DNA from: UBA10205 sp964373815
GTDB taxonomy: Archaea > Iainarchaeota > Iainarchaeia > Iainarchaeales > Iainarchaeaceae
Assembly (NCBI GenBank): GCA_964373815.1
Contig: CAYJWI010000003.1
Coordinates: 10,252-74,251, forward strand
Direction: 5' to 3'
Length of the DNA stretch: 64,000 nt
Shown: positions 7,912-17,102 of the stretch, piece after piece
Position numbering within the stretch: position 1 is the stretch's first letter
How the letters are laid out: every line of letters starts with the position of its first letter
Made by a program: the position numbers and the translations under genes
Notes under the pieces: generated by a model
Told to the model about the DNA's origin: nothing
Databases searched by the model: none
Seen by the model: the letters and a program-made list of their open reading frames with translations, nothing else

Positions 7912-7969
7912 TGCACGTAAAGTCTTGAAATTTAAGGACTAAACGTGCAGATTCCCTACTTTACGTGCA
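7912..7969. repeat. 12-bp perfect inverted repeat with three ACGTGCA boxes
   Basis: The stretch 7795-8050 has no gene I can support. Within it, TGCACGTAAAGT (7912-7923) is exactly repeated inverted as ACTTTACGTGCA (7958-7969). A third, direct box reads ACTAAACGTGCA (7938-7949), which can also pair with the first one as two 6-bp stems separated by a 2x2 internal loop. Two mutually exclusive foldings are therefore possible. It sits downstream of NAD kinase and about 90-150 bp upstream of the 41-residue gene promoter, so either a 3' RNA structure or a regulator-binding array would fit. Confidence 0.55.
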
Positions 7970-8050
7970 GAGCCGGGTTTTGGGGAAGCATTAAATTAAG
8001 GGCTCAATGGACGAGATCCGGGAATTCAGGGAGAAAAAGTTCGCCGAGAA

Positions 8051-8800
8051 CTAGCCCTTCCGCACCGCGAGCAGCACTTCAGTTCCCTTCGCGAGTTCCA
8101 CTTTTTTCTTCACCGCAAACCTCTTCTGGCCGTCGAGGATTATCTCCGCCTTCCCCGCGAATCCTGACACTGTTATTTTTTCATGGTCGTTGATTATTAG
8201 CGGCCGATGCTTCCAATCAACAGGATTGATGCTCACTACAACAAAGACCGCCGCGTTCCCTTTCACCATCGGCCCCCCGGCGGAAAGGGAGTGCGCGGTC
8301 GAGCCCGTGGGGGTTGCGACGATGAGGCCATCGCCGGCTTCATTTCTTTCCTCTTTGCCTATTTTGAGTTTGTATTTGATTAGCCTTCCAGCTTTTGCAG
8401 GGACAACGAGCGCTTCGTTGAGTGCGGTGCCGGCATTCTTTCCGTCAACTTTTGCGCAAAGCCGCGTGCGCTTTTCAACCGAATAATTTCCGGCAATGGC
8501 CGCCTCAAGCGCCTGTTCTATTTCCGTGTGCTTGTATGATTGCAGAAAGCCGAGGCTTCCGCAGTTGATCCCCATTACAGGCACGTTTTTTTTGAGGTCG
8601 CGGTAGACCTGCAGAAGCGTCCCGTCGCCGCCAAAAGAAAGCACTATCCCTGCCCCGAATTGTGAAAGGTTTTTCCCCTTTCCGAGGAAAGCCTTGTCCA
8701 CTTCCGCTTTGATGCCCTTTCCTTCAAGCATCCTGATGGCTTTCAGTGCAGCCTGCTTGGCCACCTTGTTCTGCTTTCTCCCGGTAATGCCTATAATCAT
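8051..8800 (-). CDS. nadK: NAD kinase
   Basis: Phosphorylates NAD to NADP. The 249-residue protein has the hallmark SFGGDGTLLQVYRD motif near residue 56 with the catalytic GGDG, NCGSLGFLQSY near residue 78, and the glycine-rich TPTGSTAHSLSAGGPMV motif near residue 160. The ATG at 8800 has a TATA-like GTTAAATTG centred 30 nt away (8826-8834) and is divergent from PPDK. It provides the NADPH pool used, among others, by HMG-CoA reductase. Confidence 0.92.
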   Translation of the reverse strand: MIIGITGRKQNKVAKQAALKAIRMLEGKGIKAEVDKAFLGKGKNLSQFGAGIVLSFGGDGTLLQVYRDLKKNVPVMGINCGSLGFLQSYKHTEIEQALEAAIAGNYSVEKRTRLCAKVDGKNAGTALNEALVVPAKAGRLIKYKLKIGKEERNEAGDGLIVATPTGSTAHSLSAGGPMVKGNAAVFVVVSINPVDWKHRPLIINDHEKITVSGFAGKAEIILDGQKRFAVKKKVELAKGTEVLLAVRKG

Positions 8801-8920
8801 GCAATGAACCTTTCGAAGGAAAGTGGTTAAATTGCTTTTCCCGCCCGAAAAAGCCCTCTGGGCGTTTTCTTCTTGTTCGCTTTTTTAAATCTTTTCTAAG
8901 GAGAATCTTTAGTAATTGTT

Positions 8921-11578
8921 TTGAGCAAGGTGAATTATTTGAAGTACGTTTTCATGTTCGACGAGTCCAAGAAACCCAATACCGAGGCGGCGCAGTTTTT
9001 GCTCGGCAACAAGGGCGCCCAGCTAGCGGAGATGACCAATGCGGGTTTGAGGGTGCCTTATGGCTTTACGATTTCAACCGAGGCGTGCAAGGAATTCTAC
9101 AAGTCCGCAAAGAAGTGGCCAAAAGGCCTCGATTCCGAAATGAAAAAGGCCCTTGCAAAGCTCGAGAGGAAAATGGGCAAGAAGTTCGGCGATGCGCGCA
9201 ACCCGCTCTTCGTTTCAGTGCGCTCCGGCTCTTATGTCTCCATGCCGGGAATGATGGACACAGTCCTCAATCTCGGGATGAACGATGATACAGTTGAAGG
9301 CTTTGCAGCGCTCACCGGAAACCCGCGCGCAGCTTTCGATTCCTATAGGCGCTTCATAAACATGTTCGGCGATGTCGTGATGGGAGTTGCGCACTCGAAA
9401 TTCGAAGAGGCACTTGATGAAGTGAAGGGGCGCAAGGGCGCAAAGTTCGACACCGACCTTAGCACAGAGGATTTGCGCGAAGTCGTGGAAAAATACAGGA
9501 AGGTAGTCGAATCCGAAAAAGGCTCCTCTTTCCCAGAAGACCCAGTAGAGCAGCTCAAGATGGGCATCAATGCTGTCTTTGATTCCTGGAACTCCTCGCG
9601 CGCGATTTCCTACCGCAGGATAAACAATTTGAGGGGAGACGCAGGCACGGCAGTGAACGTGCAGGCAATGGTTTTCGGGAACATGGGCAGCGATTCAGGA
9701 ACTGGCGTGTCCTTTACAAGAAACCCGGCAATAGGGGACAAGGAGCACTACGGAGAGTTTTTGGTGAATGCGCAGGGAGAGGATGTTGTTGCGGGAATTC
9801 GGACCCCGCAGCCTATTGATGAGATGAAAAAAACCCACCCAAAGGTTTATGCAGAGCTGATAAAAATTTACGAAAAGCTCGAGAAGCACTACCGCGAAAT
9901 GCAGGACTTCGAGTTCACTTTCGAGAAAGGAAAGCTCTACATGCTCCAGACAAGAAGCGGCAAGAGGACAGCGCAGGCCTCTGTGAAAATCGCGGTCGAG
10001 ATGGCAAACGAGAAGCTAATTTCAAGGGAAGAGGCCGTGCTAAGGGTTAAGCCCGAGCAACTCGACCAGCTTTTGCACAAGCAGCTCGACTCCGAGGAAA
10101 AAAAGAAGGCCGTGCTGCTCGCAAAAGGCATTGCGGCATCGCCCGGCGCGGCTGTCGGAAAAATAGTTTTCAACACCGAAAACGCGACCCTTCTCGCATC
10201 GAGCGGGGAGAAAGTGATACTTGTAAGGACCGAAACAAGCCCGGAGGACATTGAAGGGATGCACGCGGCTCTGGGAATACTCACGGCGCGCGGCGGAAAA
10301 ACCTCCCACGCGGCAGTTGTTGCAAGGGGGATGGGCAAGTGCTGCGTTGCGGGCTGCGAGGAAATAGTGGTTTCTGAATCCGAGAAAACGGTTTCAATTC
10401 CAAAGAAAGGAAAAATTTTGAAGGACGGCGATTTCATTTCACTAGACGGTGCCACGGGCGAAGTCTTCGAGGGAATGGTAAAACTGGTAGAGCCCAAGCT
10501 CTCGGGAAGCTTTGGCATACTGATGAAGTGGGCGGACTCTTACAGGAAACTCGGCGTTCGCACAAACGCGGACACGCCAAAAGATAGCAGTGTCGCGCGC
10601 TCTTTCGGCGCGGAAGGCATCGGCCTTTGCAGGACCGAGCACATGTTCTTCGAGGGCGAGAGGATAAAGGCTGTGAGGGAGATGATTCTCTCGCAGGATG
10701 AATCCGGAAGGAGAAGGGCGCTTGAAAAGCTTCTGCCTTTCCAGAGGGAAGACTTTGAAGGGATTTTCAGGGAAATGAGCGGCCTGCCTGTGATAATAAG
10801 GCTGCTCGACCCGCCACTGCACGAATTCTTGCCAAAAGAGGAGAAGGACATGCAAGGGCTCGCTGATGAAATGGGAATACAGTTACAAAAAGTGAAGGAG
10901 ATTTCGGAATCGCTGCACGAATTCAACCCCATGCTCGGGCACAGGGGCTGCAGGCTCGGCATAACCTATCCGGAGATTACCGAGATGCAGGCGAGCGCGA
11001 TATTCGAGGCCGCCCTGAATGTGCAGAAGGGAGGCGTAAAGCCTGTGCCGCTAATAGAGATCCCGCTTGTCGGCAACGTGAACGAACTTCTGGACCAGAA
11101 GAGAGTCGTAGAATCGGTAGCCGACAAAATGGGGGTTAGGGGGAAAGTGAAGTACAAGATAGGGACTATGTTCGAGGTTCCGCGCGCGTGCGTGACCGCA
11201 GGCGATATCGCCCCGCACGTCGATTTCATATCCTTTGGCACAAATGACCTGACACAGACAACACTTGGCTTTTCAAGGGATGATTCTGGAAGGTTCATAC
11301 AAGTATACCTTGAGAAAGGGATAATGCAGACAGACCCTTTCCAGAGCATTGACCAGAACGGCGTTGGCACGCTCATGAAAATGGCGGTCGAAGCCGCGAG
11401 GAAGGCAAAACCTGATATTGATATCGGCATTTGCGGAGAGCACGGAGGCGACCCATCCTCCGTCGAATTCTGCCACCGCATAGGCCTTAGCAATGTGAGC
11501 TGCTCTCCATACAGGGTCCCAATCGCAAGGCTTGCCGCGGCGCAGGCGGCGCTCAAGGAAAAGCGCAAGGCGAAATAG
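8921..11578 (+). CDS. ppdK: Pyruvate, phosphate dikinase
   Basis: Interconverts pyruvate, ATP and phosphate with phosphoenolpyruvate, AMP and pyrophosphate. The 885 residues match the usual family length. Visible are the ATP-grasp N-terminus (LLGNKGAQLAEMTNAG), the swivelling domain with the phospho-accepting His in GGKTSHAAVVARGMGK near residue 460, and the C-terminal PEP/pyruvate TIM barrel ending GICGEHGGDPSSVEFC and SCSPYRVPIARLAAAQA. The start is uncertain: a TTG at 8921 or a GTG at 8930; a TATA-like TTTTAAAT (8883-8890) would place the transcript start about 8912. With GAPDH and PGK it fits a reversible lower glycolysis. Confidence 0.95.
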   Translation: MSKVNYLKYVFMFDESKKPNTEAAQFLLGNKGAQLAEMTNAGLRVPYGFTISTEACKEFYKSAKKWPKGLDSEMKKALAKLERKMGKKFGDARNPLFVSVRSGSYVSMPGMMDTVLNLGMNDDTVEGFAALTGNPRAAFDSYRRFINMFGDVVMGVAHSKFEEALDEVKGRKGAKFDTDLSTEDLREVVEKYRKVVESEKGSSFPEDPVEQLKMGINAVFDSWNSSRAISYRRINNLRGDAGTAVNVQAMVFGNMGSDSGTGVSFTRNPAIGDKEHYGEFLVNAQGEDVVAGIRTPQPIDEMKKTHPKVYAELIKIYEKLEKHYREMQDFEFTFEKGKLYMLQTRSGKRTAQASVKIAVEMANEKLISREEAVLRVKPEQLDQLLHKQLDSEEKKKAVLLAKGIAASPGAAVGKIVFNTENATLLASSGEKVILVRTETSPEDIEGMHAALGILTARGGKTSHAAVVARGMGKCCVAGCEEIVVSESEKTVSIPKKGKILKDGDFISLDGATGEVFEGMVKLVEPKLSGSFGILMKWADSYRKLGVRTNADTPKDSSVARSFGAEGIGLCRTEHMFFEGERIKAVREMILSQDESGRRRALEKLLPFQREDFEGIFREMSGLPVIIRLLDPPLHEFLPKEEKDMQGLADEMGIQLQKVKEISESLHEFNPMLGHRGCRLGITYPEITEMQASAIFEAALNVQKGGVKPVPLIEIPLVGNVNELLDQKRVVESVADKMGVRGKVKYKIGTMFEVPRACVTAGDIAPHVDFISFGTNDLTQTTLGFSRDDSGRFIQVYLEKGIMQTDPFQSIDQNGVGTLMKMAVEAARKAKPDIDIGICGEHGGDPSSVEFCHRIGLSNVSCSPYRVPIARLAAAQAALKEKRKAK

Positions 11579-11638
11579 CGCCCACTAAGGGGCTCAAATG
11601 AATAAATAGTTTGCTCTGCGAAGGCATAGTATAGTTTT

Positions 11639-12001
11639 CTAGTTTTGTGTTTTCCTCAACTCCTTAATGCGGTCATCTAACTCCTCTAAAATTATTTTGA
11701 AGATTTCCAGCCTATCGTGAGGGCTGCCAGTTGCCCTTGCACTTCGAAAAGCCGCACTTATTTGTTCCCTATACCCTCTAAGAACAGGGAGATTATTTTT
11801 TTGATAAGATTCTGACATTGCAAATTCCAACGAATCTCCAAAACTATGTGAATTTACAGAAGCAAGTCTTTCATTTGCCTTTGATAAATCCTGTTCCCTA
11901 ATTTGATGTCGCCTGCGCCTAAACGCATTCATTGGAGGATTCAACTGTTCACCAAAACTAATAAGAATTTGTAGTTTATAAGTATTCCTTTTACCCTTCA
12001 C
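11639..12001 (-). CDS. Hypothetical protein, AT-rich
   Basis: 120 residues with no recognised family. The N-terminus is basic (FRRRRHQIREQDLSKANERL), and the C-terminus is predicted helical (RLEIFKIILEELDDRIKELRK). The base composition is clearly more AT-rich than the genes around it, suggesting recent acquisition. The GTG start at 12001 has a TATA-like GAATTTATC about 32 nt upstream; an ATG at 11932 is the alternative. It is downstream and convergent with PPDK. Confidence 0.4.
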   Translation of the reverse strand: MKGKRNTYKLQILISFGEQLNPPMNAFRRRRHQIREQDLSKANERLASVNSHSFGDSLEFAMSESYQKNNLPVLRGYREQISAAFRSARATGSPHDRLEIFKIILEELDDRIKELRKTQN

Positions 12002-12061
12002 ATTTCATTCGCGCTTAGTGAAGGGCGTGATAAATTCGAGGTTACGTTTTTCAAAGTGTAC

Positions 12062-12169
12062 TTATAATTTTTGAAAGGCATAATTTATTTGGACTTTTGC
12101 GGTGCATCCTGAAAATAAAATAAGTGCAATGGCTCCAAATAACGTCACAGTCAAAATAGTTTTATTCAT
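12062..12169 (-). CDS. 35-residue lipoprotein-like small protein
   Basis: A short open frame starting 1 nt after the stop of the secreted 181-residue protein. The peptide begins MNKTILTVTLFGAIALILFS and is followed by GCTAK, a clear lipobox (LFSGC), so the mature lipid-linked peptide would be only about 14 residues. The 1-nt spacing indicates translation coupled to the upstream gene. AT-rich composition resembles the downstream hypothetical gene. Function is unknown; similarity to bacteriocin-release-type tiny lipoproteins is only in layout. Confidence 0.5.
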   Translation of the reverse strand: MNKTILTVTLFGAIALILFSGCTAKVQINYAFQKL

Positions 12170-12170
12170 T

Positions 12171-12716
12171 CTAATATCCCCCGGTGAAGAAGTGCAGCAG
12201 CCCAAGTATTACTCCAATTATTTTCGCGGCTATACTGACAATTATCCCGCTCATCTGCCCGCTGGCCGTGAGGCCGTTGTACTGTATTTCCCCCGAGTTT
12301 AGCGCGTTCACGAGTTCGTTGAAAGGGTTTGCGGAGTTCACTATCCTGTCGACAGTTGACTCATTCACCCTCACTTCGGTGTCGGCGTCACTCCTTGCGC
12401 CGAGCGAAATTTCATTCACGAGATTGTTCTGCGTCCAGATCCAGTATGACCTCACTGTGCCGTCATCGTATGTCATGTAAACATTGGCTTTGTTTTTCCC
12501 GAAAAGTATTAACGCAGGCGCAGGGGCATCGCGCATCTGCACATTAATCTGGTCGACCACCTCTTGGTTTAGCTTTCCGTCCGTGAACTGGGCATCAAAC
12601 TGGTCCCTGCTCTCGGTGAGCACCGCAAAACCTGTCTGGCCGGCAGAGGCAAAGCTGCCGGCGAAAACCGCCATTGCAAGGAGTGCAAGGGAAAGGGGGG
12701 CAAAATTTTTTGCCAT
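12171..12716 (-). CDS. Secreted protein with C-terminal hydrophobic segment
   Basis: 181 residues. It begins with a signal peptide (PLSLALLAMAVFAGSFASA), cut probably after ASA near residue 25, and ends with a hydrophobic helix (IIVSIAAKIIGVILGLLHF). The middle is soluble, with a YMTYDDGTVRSYWIW strand region. No family is recognised. The ATG has a TATA-like ATATAAAAA (12737-12745) at about -25, so the mRNA is likely leaderless. It is probably co-transcribed with the 35-residue lipoprotein. Confidence 0.7.
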   Translation of the reverse strand: MAKNFAPLSLALLAMAVFAGSFASAGQTGFAVLTESRDQFDAQFTDGKLNQEVVDQINVQMRDAPAPALILFGKNKANVYMTYDDGTVRSYWIWTQNNLVNEISLGARSDADTEVRVNESTVDRIVNSANPFNELVNALNSGEIQYNGLTASGQMSGIIVSIAAKIIGVILGLLHFFTGGY

Positions 12717-12788
12717 GTACCATTTACGGCTTTGCCATATAAAAAAACGCCGTTTATGTAGAACTGCCTGCTTGTTTTTTCCAATGCC

Positions 12789-13502
12789 TTATTTCCCCCT
12801 GCGCGCTCCCAATTGCATGAATCCTTTCCGCTCCTTTTGGGAGAATTTTTCTATGGAGTACCTTAGCATCGTCCGCGGCATTTTTTTGCAGTGCTTTTTG
12901 AGGAACTTCACTTCTTCCCCCTTGCCCCTCTTTCCGGCCTCGCGCAGCATCCATCCTACCGCTTTGTGTATGAGGTCTTGTTCATCACTAATCAGGAGTT
13001 CCGCTATCCTGAACGTTTCCTTGTTGCTGCCCCTGCGTATGAATGCAAAGGTCGAGATTATTGCAATTCTCCTCTCCCACAAATTGCCTGATTTAGCGAG
13101 CTTGCGCAGGGCAGATGCGTCTTTGCCGAAAAGGTATTCCCCCGCTATCTTGTCAGCCGAGAGGTCCACAAGGTCCCAGTTGTTCACCTTTTTTGCGTTG
13201 CCGATGTAGAAATCGAAAATCTTCGCCTTCTCCTCTTCATTCCCTTTCCTGAATTTTTCCACGAGCACAAGCAGGGCTGCAAGCCTTTCCTCATGGATTT
13301 TTGACCCAAGGAGCTCACCGGTTTCCGCAAGGCTCATTCCTGAATATTTTTTTGCGGCCGCCCTTGTTTGCGGGACAGGTATTCCGAGGAACTCGTCCCC
13401 CTCCCCATATTGCCCCTTCCCGGTCTTAAAAAAGCCGGAGAGCACTTTCGCCTTTTTTGCATCGGCTTTTTGCGCGAGTTCCTTTTTCAAATACAGAATC
13501 AT
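12789..13502 (-). CDS. AlkD-type DNA alkylation repair protein
   Basis: A 237-residue HEAT-like repeat DNA glycosylase of the AlkC/AlkD family, which removes bulky or positively charged alkylated bases. The N-terminal FLGIPVPQTRAAAKKY segment and the NNWDLVDLSADKIAGEYL segment near residue 102 are family signatures, followed by WERRIAIISTFAFIRRG near residue 135 and DLIHKAVGWMLREAGKR near residue 171. The ATG immediately follows an in-frame TAA that closes a 19-codon frame; I do not extend upstream. Confidence 0.88.
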   Translation of the reverse strand: MILYLKKELAQKADAKKAKVLSGFFKTGKGQYGEGDEFLGIPVPQTRAAAKKYSGMSLAETGELLGSKIHEERLAALLVLVEKFRKGNEEEKAKIFDFYIGNAKKVNNWDLVDLSADKIAGEYLFGKDASALRKLAKSGNLWERRIAIISTFAFIRRGSNKETFRIAELLISDEQDLIHKAVGWMLREAGKRGKGEEVKFLKKHCKKMPRTMLRYSIEKFSQKERKGFMQLGARRGK

Positions 13503-13603
13503 TTATCCGCCTTCAAACTTTCCTTTAGCCATTTTTTCCAAAAGCTTTTCCCGAGGTTCCATTGTCCAGGGCTTTTATTTTCCGTCAGTCTAAACCACCA
13601 CGC

Positions 13604-14995
13604 TTACTTTTTTTTGAGCGTTTGCTCCTCGAGTTTTTCGTTGAGCTGTTTGAGGAATTCCATCTTTCTCCCGGCCTCGATTTTCACCCCAGCAGCAATC
13701 GCATGCCCCCCGCCTTCATTGCCTTCGCCGAGCTTTAGGCATACCTCGCGGAAGGCTTTTCCGAGATTTATCCCCTTTTCCAGTAGTTCCTTTGTGGCCC
13801 TGCCGCTGATTTTTAGCGAGCCGTCGTCGTTCTGCGCAATCGCTATTATCGGCTTGTTTGATTGTATGAGCGAGGAGCCATAGAGCATCCCCGCAACAAT
13901 CCCGACAACGGAATCCTTTATTTCCTTTCCCGAATCAAAGCAGTAAAAAGTTTTTTCCTCAAGCACGCCGTTTTTTGTCACGAACTCTATTCCCTCGCGC
14001 AGCTGCCTCCTGTGCTCTTGCATCAGCGCAAGCGCCTCGAGGTACTTGTCCCCCCTGTCGCCAAGGCAGACTTCAACCCCCAAATCTGCATGCCCGTGCC
14101 TGCCGCATGCGTTCAGAAGCGTTGAGAACTCCTTTGCTTCGCTCAGTGGGCTCTTCTTCTGCTCGTGCAAGAAGAGGTAGACTTCGCCGAAAAGCTCGCC
14201 GATTTTCCACTCCGGGACCTTGAATTTGCCAAGGTGCAAGATGAGTGCGGTTGCGAGCTTTTCCTTTTCAGGCTGGGTAAGGTCGCCATAAGTTCTCCAG
14301 TTGTTCCCTTCAGTTAATGTAATCCCGGTTTCCTGCAAAAATTTCCTGGAATTCTCCTCGCTCGCGGTAAGCTCTGGAAGTATGGGAGAGGTGCTGTAGG
14401 CAAGAAACTGCGTGAGAGGCCTGCTAACTCTCCCATAGAGGCGCAGGTCGTTTTCAACCTTCACAAACCCCGCATCCGTGGCCTGCTTCACTATTTGCGC
14501 ATTGAGGCCTATGAGCTTTCCGGAATAATCCTGTACATCCCCGACAGCGCCCACAAGTGCGAGCGGGCTTGAATCAATGTTCTTTTCACTAAGCGCCATC
14601 GCGAAAAGGAACGCGACCCCCGAGGCGCTTATCTCGTTCCCGCCGTTTATCCCGTAATCGAAAGGCGAGAAGTGGTTTTCGTGCTGCACGTTCGTTTTCT
14701 CATGGTGGTCGAAGACGAAAAGCTTGTCCCCGAACTCCTCTTTCAAATACCCGAGTTGCCCCGAGCCGAAATCAACGAATACATAGTTCTCGCCCATGCC
14801 TTTTATTTCTGAAACCGTTTCCCGATAGAGCTGCTTTACCCACTTGCGTTTCACTTTCTTCCCTTCGCGCTCAAGCGCCCTGAACATTATTGCGCCAGAG
14901 GAGCAGCCGTCTGCATCATAGTGGTGGACCACCACAAAGTCGTCTCGCCTTCGCACTTCGTCCGCAAGCCCTGCCATCTTTTCCTTCCAATCCAT
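13604..14995 (-). CDS. DHH-family nuclease, RecJ-like (GAN type)
   Basis: A single-strand exonuclease of the archaeal RecJ/GAN group, which associates with the replisome in other archaea. The 463-residue protein has the DHH motifs in order: VHHYDADGCSSGA (motif I), FVDFGSGQ (motif II), VFDHHE (motif III), and the DHHA1 motif GGGHAIAAGVKIEAGRK near the C-terminus. I choose the ATG at 14995, since a TATA-like CTTAAAAAG is centred about 28 nt upstream; the ATG at 15013 would be too close to that box. It is convergent with none and divergent from the coiled-coil gene. Confidence 0.88.
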   Translation of the reverse strand: MDWKEKMAGLADEVRRRDDFVVVHHYDADGCSSGAIMFRALEREGKKVKRKWVKQLYRETVSEIKGMGENYVFVDFGSGQLGYLKEEFGDKLFVFDHHEKTNVQHENHFSPFDYGINGGNEISASGVAFLFAMALSEKNIDSSPLALVGAVGDVQDYSGKLIGLNAQIVKQATDAGFVKVENDLRLYGRVSRPLTQFLAYSTSPILPELTASEENSRKFLQETGITLTEGNNWRTYGDLTQPEKEKLATALILHLGKFKVPEWKIGELFGEVYLFLHEQKKSPLSEAKEFSTLLNACGRHGHADLGVEVCLGDRGDKYLEALALMQEHRRQLREGIEFVTKNGVLEEKTFYCFDSGKEIKDSVVGIVAGMLYGSSLIQSNKPIIAIAQNDDGSLKISGRATKELLEKGINLGKAFREVCLKLGEGNEGGGHAIAAGVKIEAGRKMEFLKQLNEKLEEQTLKKK

Positions 14996-15156
14996 ATTAA
15001 CCCTAATTCCCATGCAGGCTTTTTAAGCGGTAGGAGGGCTTTGTGCCGCTGCGGGTTGGTTATGGCAATTCCCGCTGGTTAAATTCCAGCGAGGCAAAGG
15101 CTTTTTCCTAAGCTTCTACCACTTTCCATTAAAACCTTTCATCACAATATCCTTGC

Positions 15157-16452
15157 ATGGGTTTGGTAGATTCTTTTTCCGGCCTTTTCAGGCAAAAAAG
15201 CTCGGCAAAGCAGGTTTCCATTGAAGAGGCAAAAGCCATTGTGTCTGAAGAGATAGGGAAGCATGAAAAGGAATTGCTTGATTTCGCGCCGAAAAAGTTC
15301 GCAGAGATAAAGCATTTGATTTCAAGCCTCTCGAAAAACGCGGATTTTCTAGAGTCGCAGGAAATAAACATTGACGAGGGCAACAGGCGCTTTCGCCAGG
15401 TCGTTGTCACTTCCCAGAAGAACCTCGCAAGGCAGCTAAAAGGGCTTTCCCAGAAAATAATGCCTCCAAGCATCCCAACAATTGCCTCTGTGCGTGAGTA
15501 TTCCGGAAGGGCACTGCGCAGCGTTTCTTTCGATTTGCTCCCTTACTGGAAAACAATCGCGATTGCAAAAACACTTCTAAGCGAAAGCCTGGGCAAAATA
15601 GGCGAGGACATAGGCGAGCTTTCCCGCGTGCTCGAAGAGCTCGGGAAGAAGGCAAACGGAGAGCAGGCCCTGCTGCTCCGCTCGCTAGAGTCCCTCATGG
15701 CTGAAGAAAAGGAAAGCAGGGAGAGGCTCCTCAAGATTTCAGGAGAGATTGGCCAAGCAAGGAAAGCCGTTTCCTCGATGGAGGAAAAGGTCTCAATCTT
15801 GGAGAAGTCGTTCGGAGAAAAGCTCGCATCGCAGGAGAACTTAGTGCTCAAGAAGCTCGAGGAACAGAAAAAGGGCCTAGAATCGCGAAAGCAGGGAATC
15901 GTCTCCTCCTTCAACTCCGAAATAGCGCCGCTTGAAAAGGTCTTCAAGAGGCTCTCCTCGCTTGCAAAGGAATCCGGCCCCCTTGCGCAAAAGGAGGCGG
16001 AAGTGCTCTCAATGCTGCTCTCGATGCCGGCCTCGGCATTCATCACAGACCCCAATGGCACAACCACAAAAAGCATTTTCACAAAAGCTGGCAAGATGAT
16101 TGGGGATGGCTCGATTGCGCTAAAGGAAAAGGAGCGCGAGAAGCGCCTCAATGCTATCTCCTCTTTTCTCGGAAAGGATTTTTTTTCAGAATATTTCTGG
16201 CCTGTAAACAAGCTGCAGGCGGAAATCCTCCAATTAGAAAGGCGCGCCTCCTCGATGAAAATCGGATCCGAAATAAATTCAGCAAGGCTCGCAGTTGATT
16301 CCGCGCGCACCGAGCTCTCGGCCCAGGGGCAGGAACTCGAGAGGCTCCTAAAGCAGAAGGCTCTTGCAGAGGCTTCTTCCTGGGAGAAAAGGTTCAGGGC
16401 ACTTTTTTCAAGGTACTTTGGCGAAAGGTTTGAATTCGGCAACCCGAAATGA
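15157..16452 (+). CDS. Coiled-coil protein of unknown function
   Basis: 431 residues, mostly long charged helices with heptad character (roughly residues 150-260 and 365-410), no signal peptide and no membrane segment. The middle carries a more globular part (ASAFITDPNGTTTKSIFTKAGKMIG). I do not recognise the family. The ATG has TTAAAA centred 26 nt upstream, indicating leaderless expression. A structural or chromosome-associated role is possible for such an architecture but nothing in the sequence decides it. Confidence 0.75.
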   Translation: MGLVDSFSGLFRQKSSAKQVSIEEAKAIVSEEIGKHEKELLDFAPKKFAEIKHLISSLSKNADFLESQEINIDEGNRRFRQVVVTSQKNLARQLKGLSQKIMPPSIPTIASVREYSGRALRSVSFDLLPYWKTIAIAKTLLSESLGKIGEDIGELSRVLEELGKKANGEQALLLRSLESLMAEEKESRERLLKISGEIGQARKAVSSMEEKVSILEKSFGEKLASQENLVLKKLEEQKKGLESRKQGIVSSFNSEIAPLEKVFKRLSSLAKESGPLAQKEAEVLSMLLSMPASAFITDPNGTTTKSIFTKAGKMIGDGSIALKEKEREKRLNAISSFLGKDFFSEYFWPVNKLQAEILQLERRASSMKIGSEINSARLAVDSARTELSAQGQELERLLKQKALAEASSWEKRFRALFSRYFGERFEFGNPK

Positions 16453-16493
16453 ATTCGCCGTCTTCAAAACAAAGTTTTGGGTATTTGCGAACC

Positions 16494-17102
16494 TCATGCC
16501 TTTATCGTCTTCTCGAAGAACTGCCCAACGATGCTTGTTATCTGGTCTTTCTCGTCGAAATCCGCGCTTAGCACTATCGCGGAGGCGCCCATGGAATTCA
16601 CCCTTCCAAGCAGGGTGTGCATGAATTTTTCCACGGCCGGGGGGTTGTTGTAAATTAGCATTGTAGAAATAGAATCAAGGAAGAGGAGGGTTTTTTTGCC
16701 CAGTGATTCCTCAAGCTTTTTTTCCGCTAGCACGATTGTTTCAGTAAGGTCAGAGGGAGAGTCTATGTAGGCGACGTTCTCCATTTGTGGCGTCTTTCTC
16801 CCGGCTTCCACAGATACAAGGTCTATGAAGAATATTTTCGAGCAGTCCCGGCCCTGCTTTTCGCAATCATTCCAGATTTTCTGGTAGCTTTCATTTAGGG
16901 TTATATAAATTATCTCAAAATCCGAGTATTTTTGGAGCACCCTGACTTTCACCCCCGCATAATCCTTTGCCTCTATCAGCACAAGCGCGGTGAACGGGTG
17001 CTTGAAGCCCTCAAGTGCTCTCTCAACGCGCAGCTCGACGGACTTTTCCCTGCTGAGCATTTCCTCTATTTTTTCCTCGCTCCACTTTTCCTTCTCCGGC
17101 AT
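16494..17102 (-). CDS. RecA-fold protein lacking the Walker A motif
   Basis: 202 residues. The pattern of strands resembles KaiC/RadA-like ATPases: a Walker B-like KKTLLFLDSISTMLIY segment near residue 133 and a late SAIVLSADFDE strand. The place where GxxxxGK[ST] should be reads ALVLIEAKDYAGVKVR, so nucleotide binding is probably lost. Its ATG shares one base with the TGA of the KaiC-like gene, so the two proteins are made together and may form a hetero-oligomer of one active and one inactive subunit. Confidence 0.7.
   Translation of the reverse strand: MPEKEKWSEEKIEEMLSREKSVELRVERALEGFKHPFTALVLIEAKDYAGVKVRVLQKYSDFEIIYITLNESYQKIWNDCEKQGRDCSKIFFIDLVSVEAGRKTPQMENVAYIDSPSDLTETIVLAEKKLEESLGKKTLLFLDSISTMLIYNNPPAVEKFMHTLLGRVNSMGASAIVLSADFDEKDQITSIVGQFFEKTIKA

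Noticed and set aside
8006..8053. A 15-codon frame (MDEIREFREKKFAEN) before the end of nadK on the + strand
   Set aside because: Too short. The TAAATTA box is only about 10 nt upstream, so the leaderless spacing does not fit, and no ribosome site is visible.
13503..13562. A 19-codon frame directly upstream of the AlkD-like gene, in the same frame and ending TAA-ATG
   Set aside because: No convincing promoter or ribosome site. It could be a leader peptide or a lost N-terminus, but the AlkD family start does not need it.
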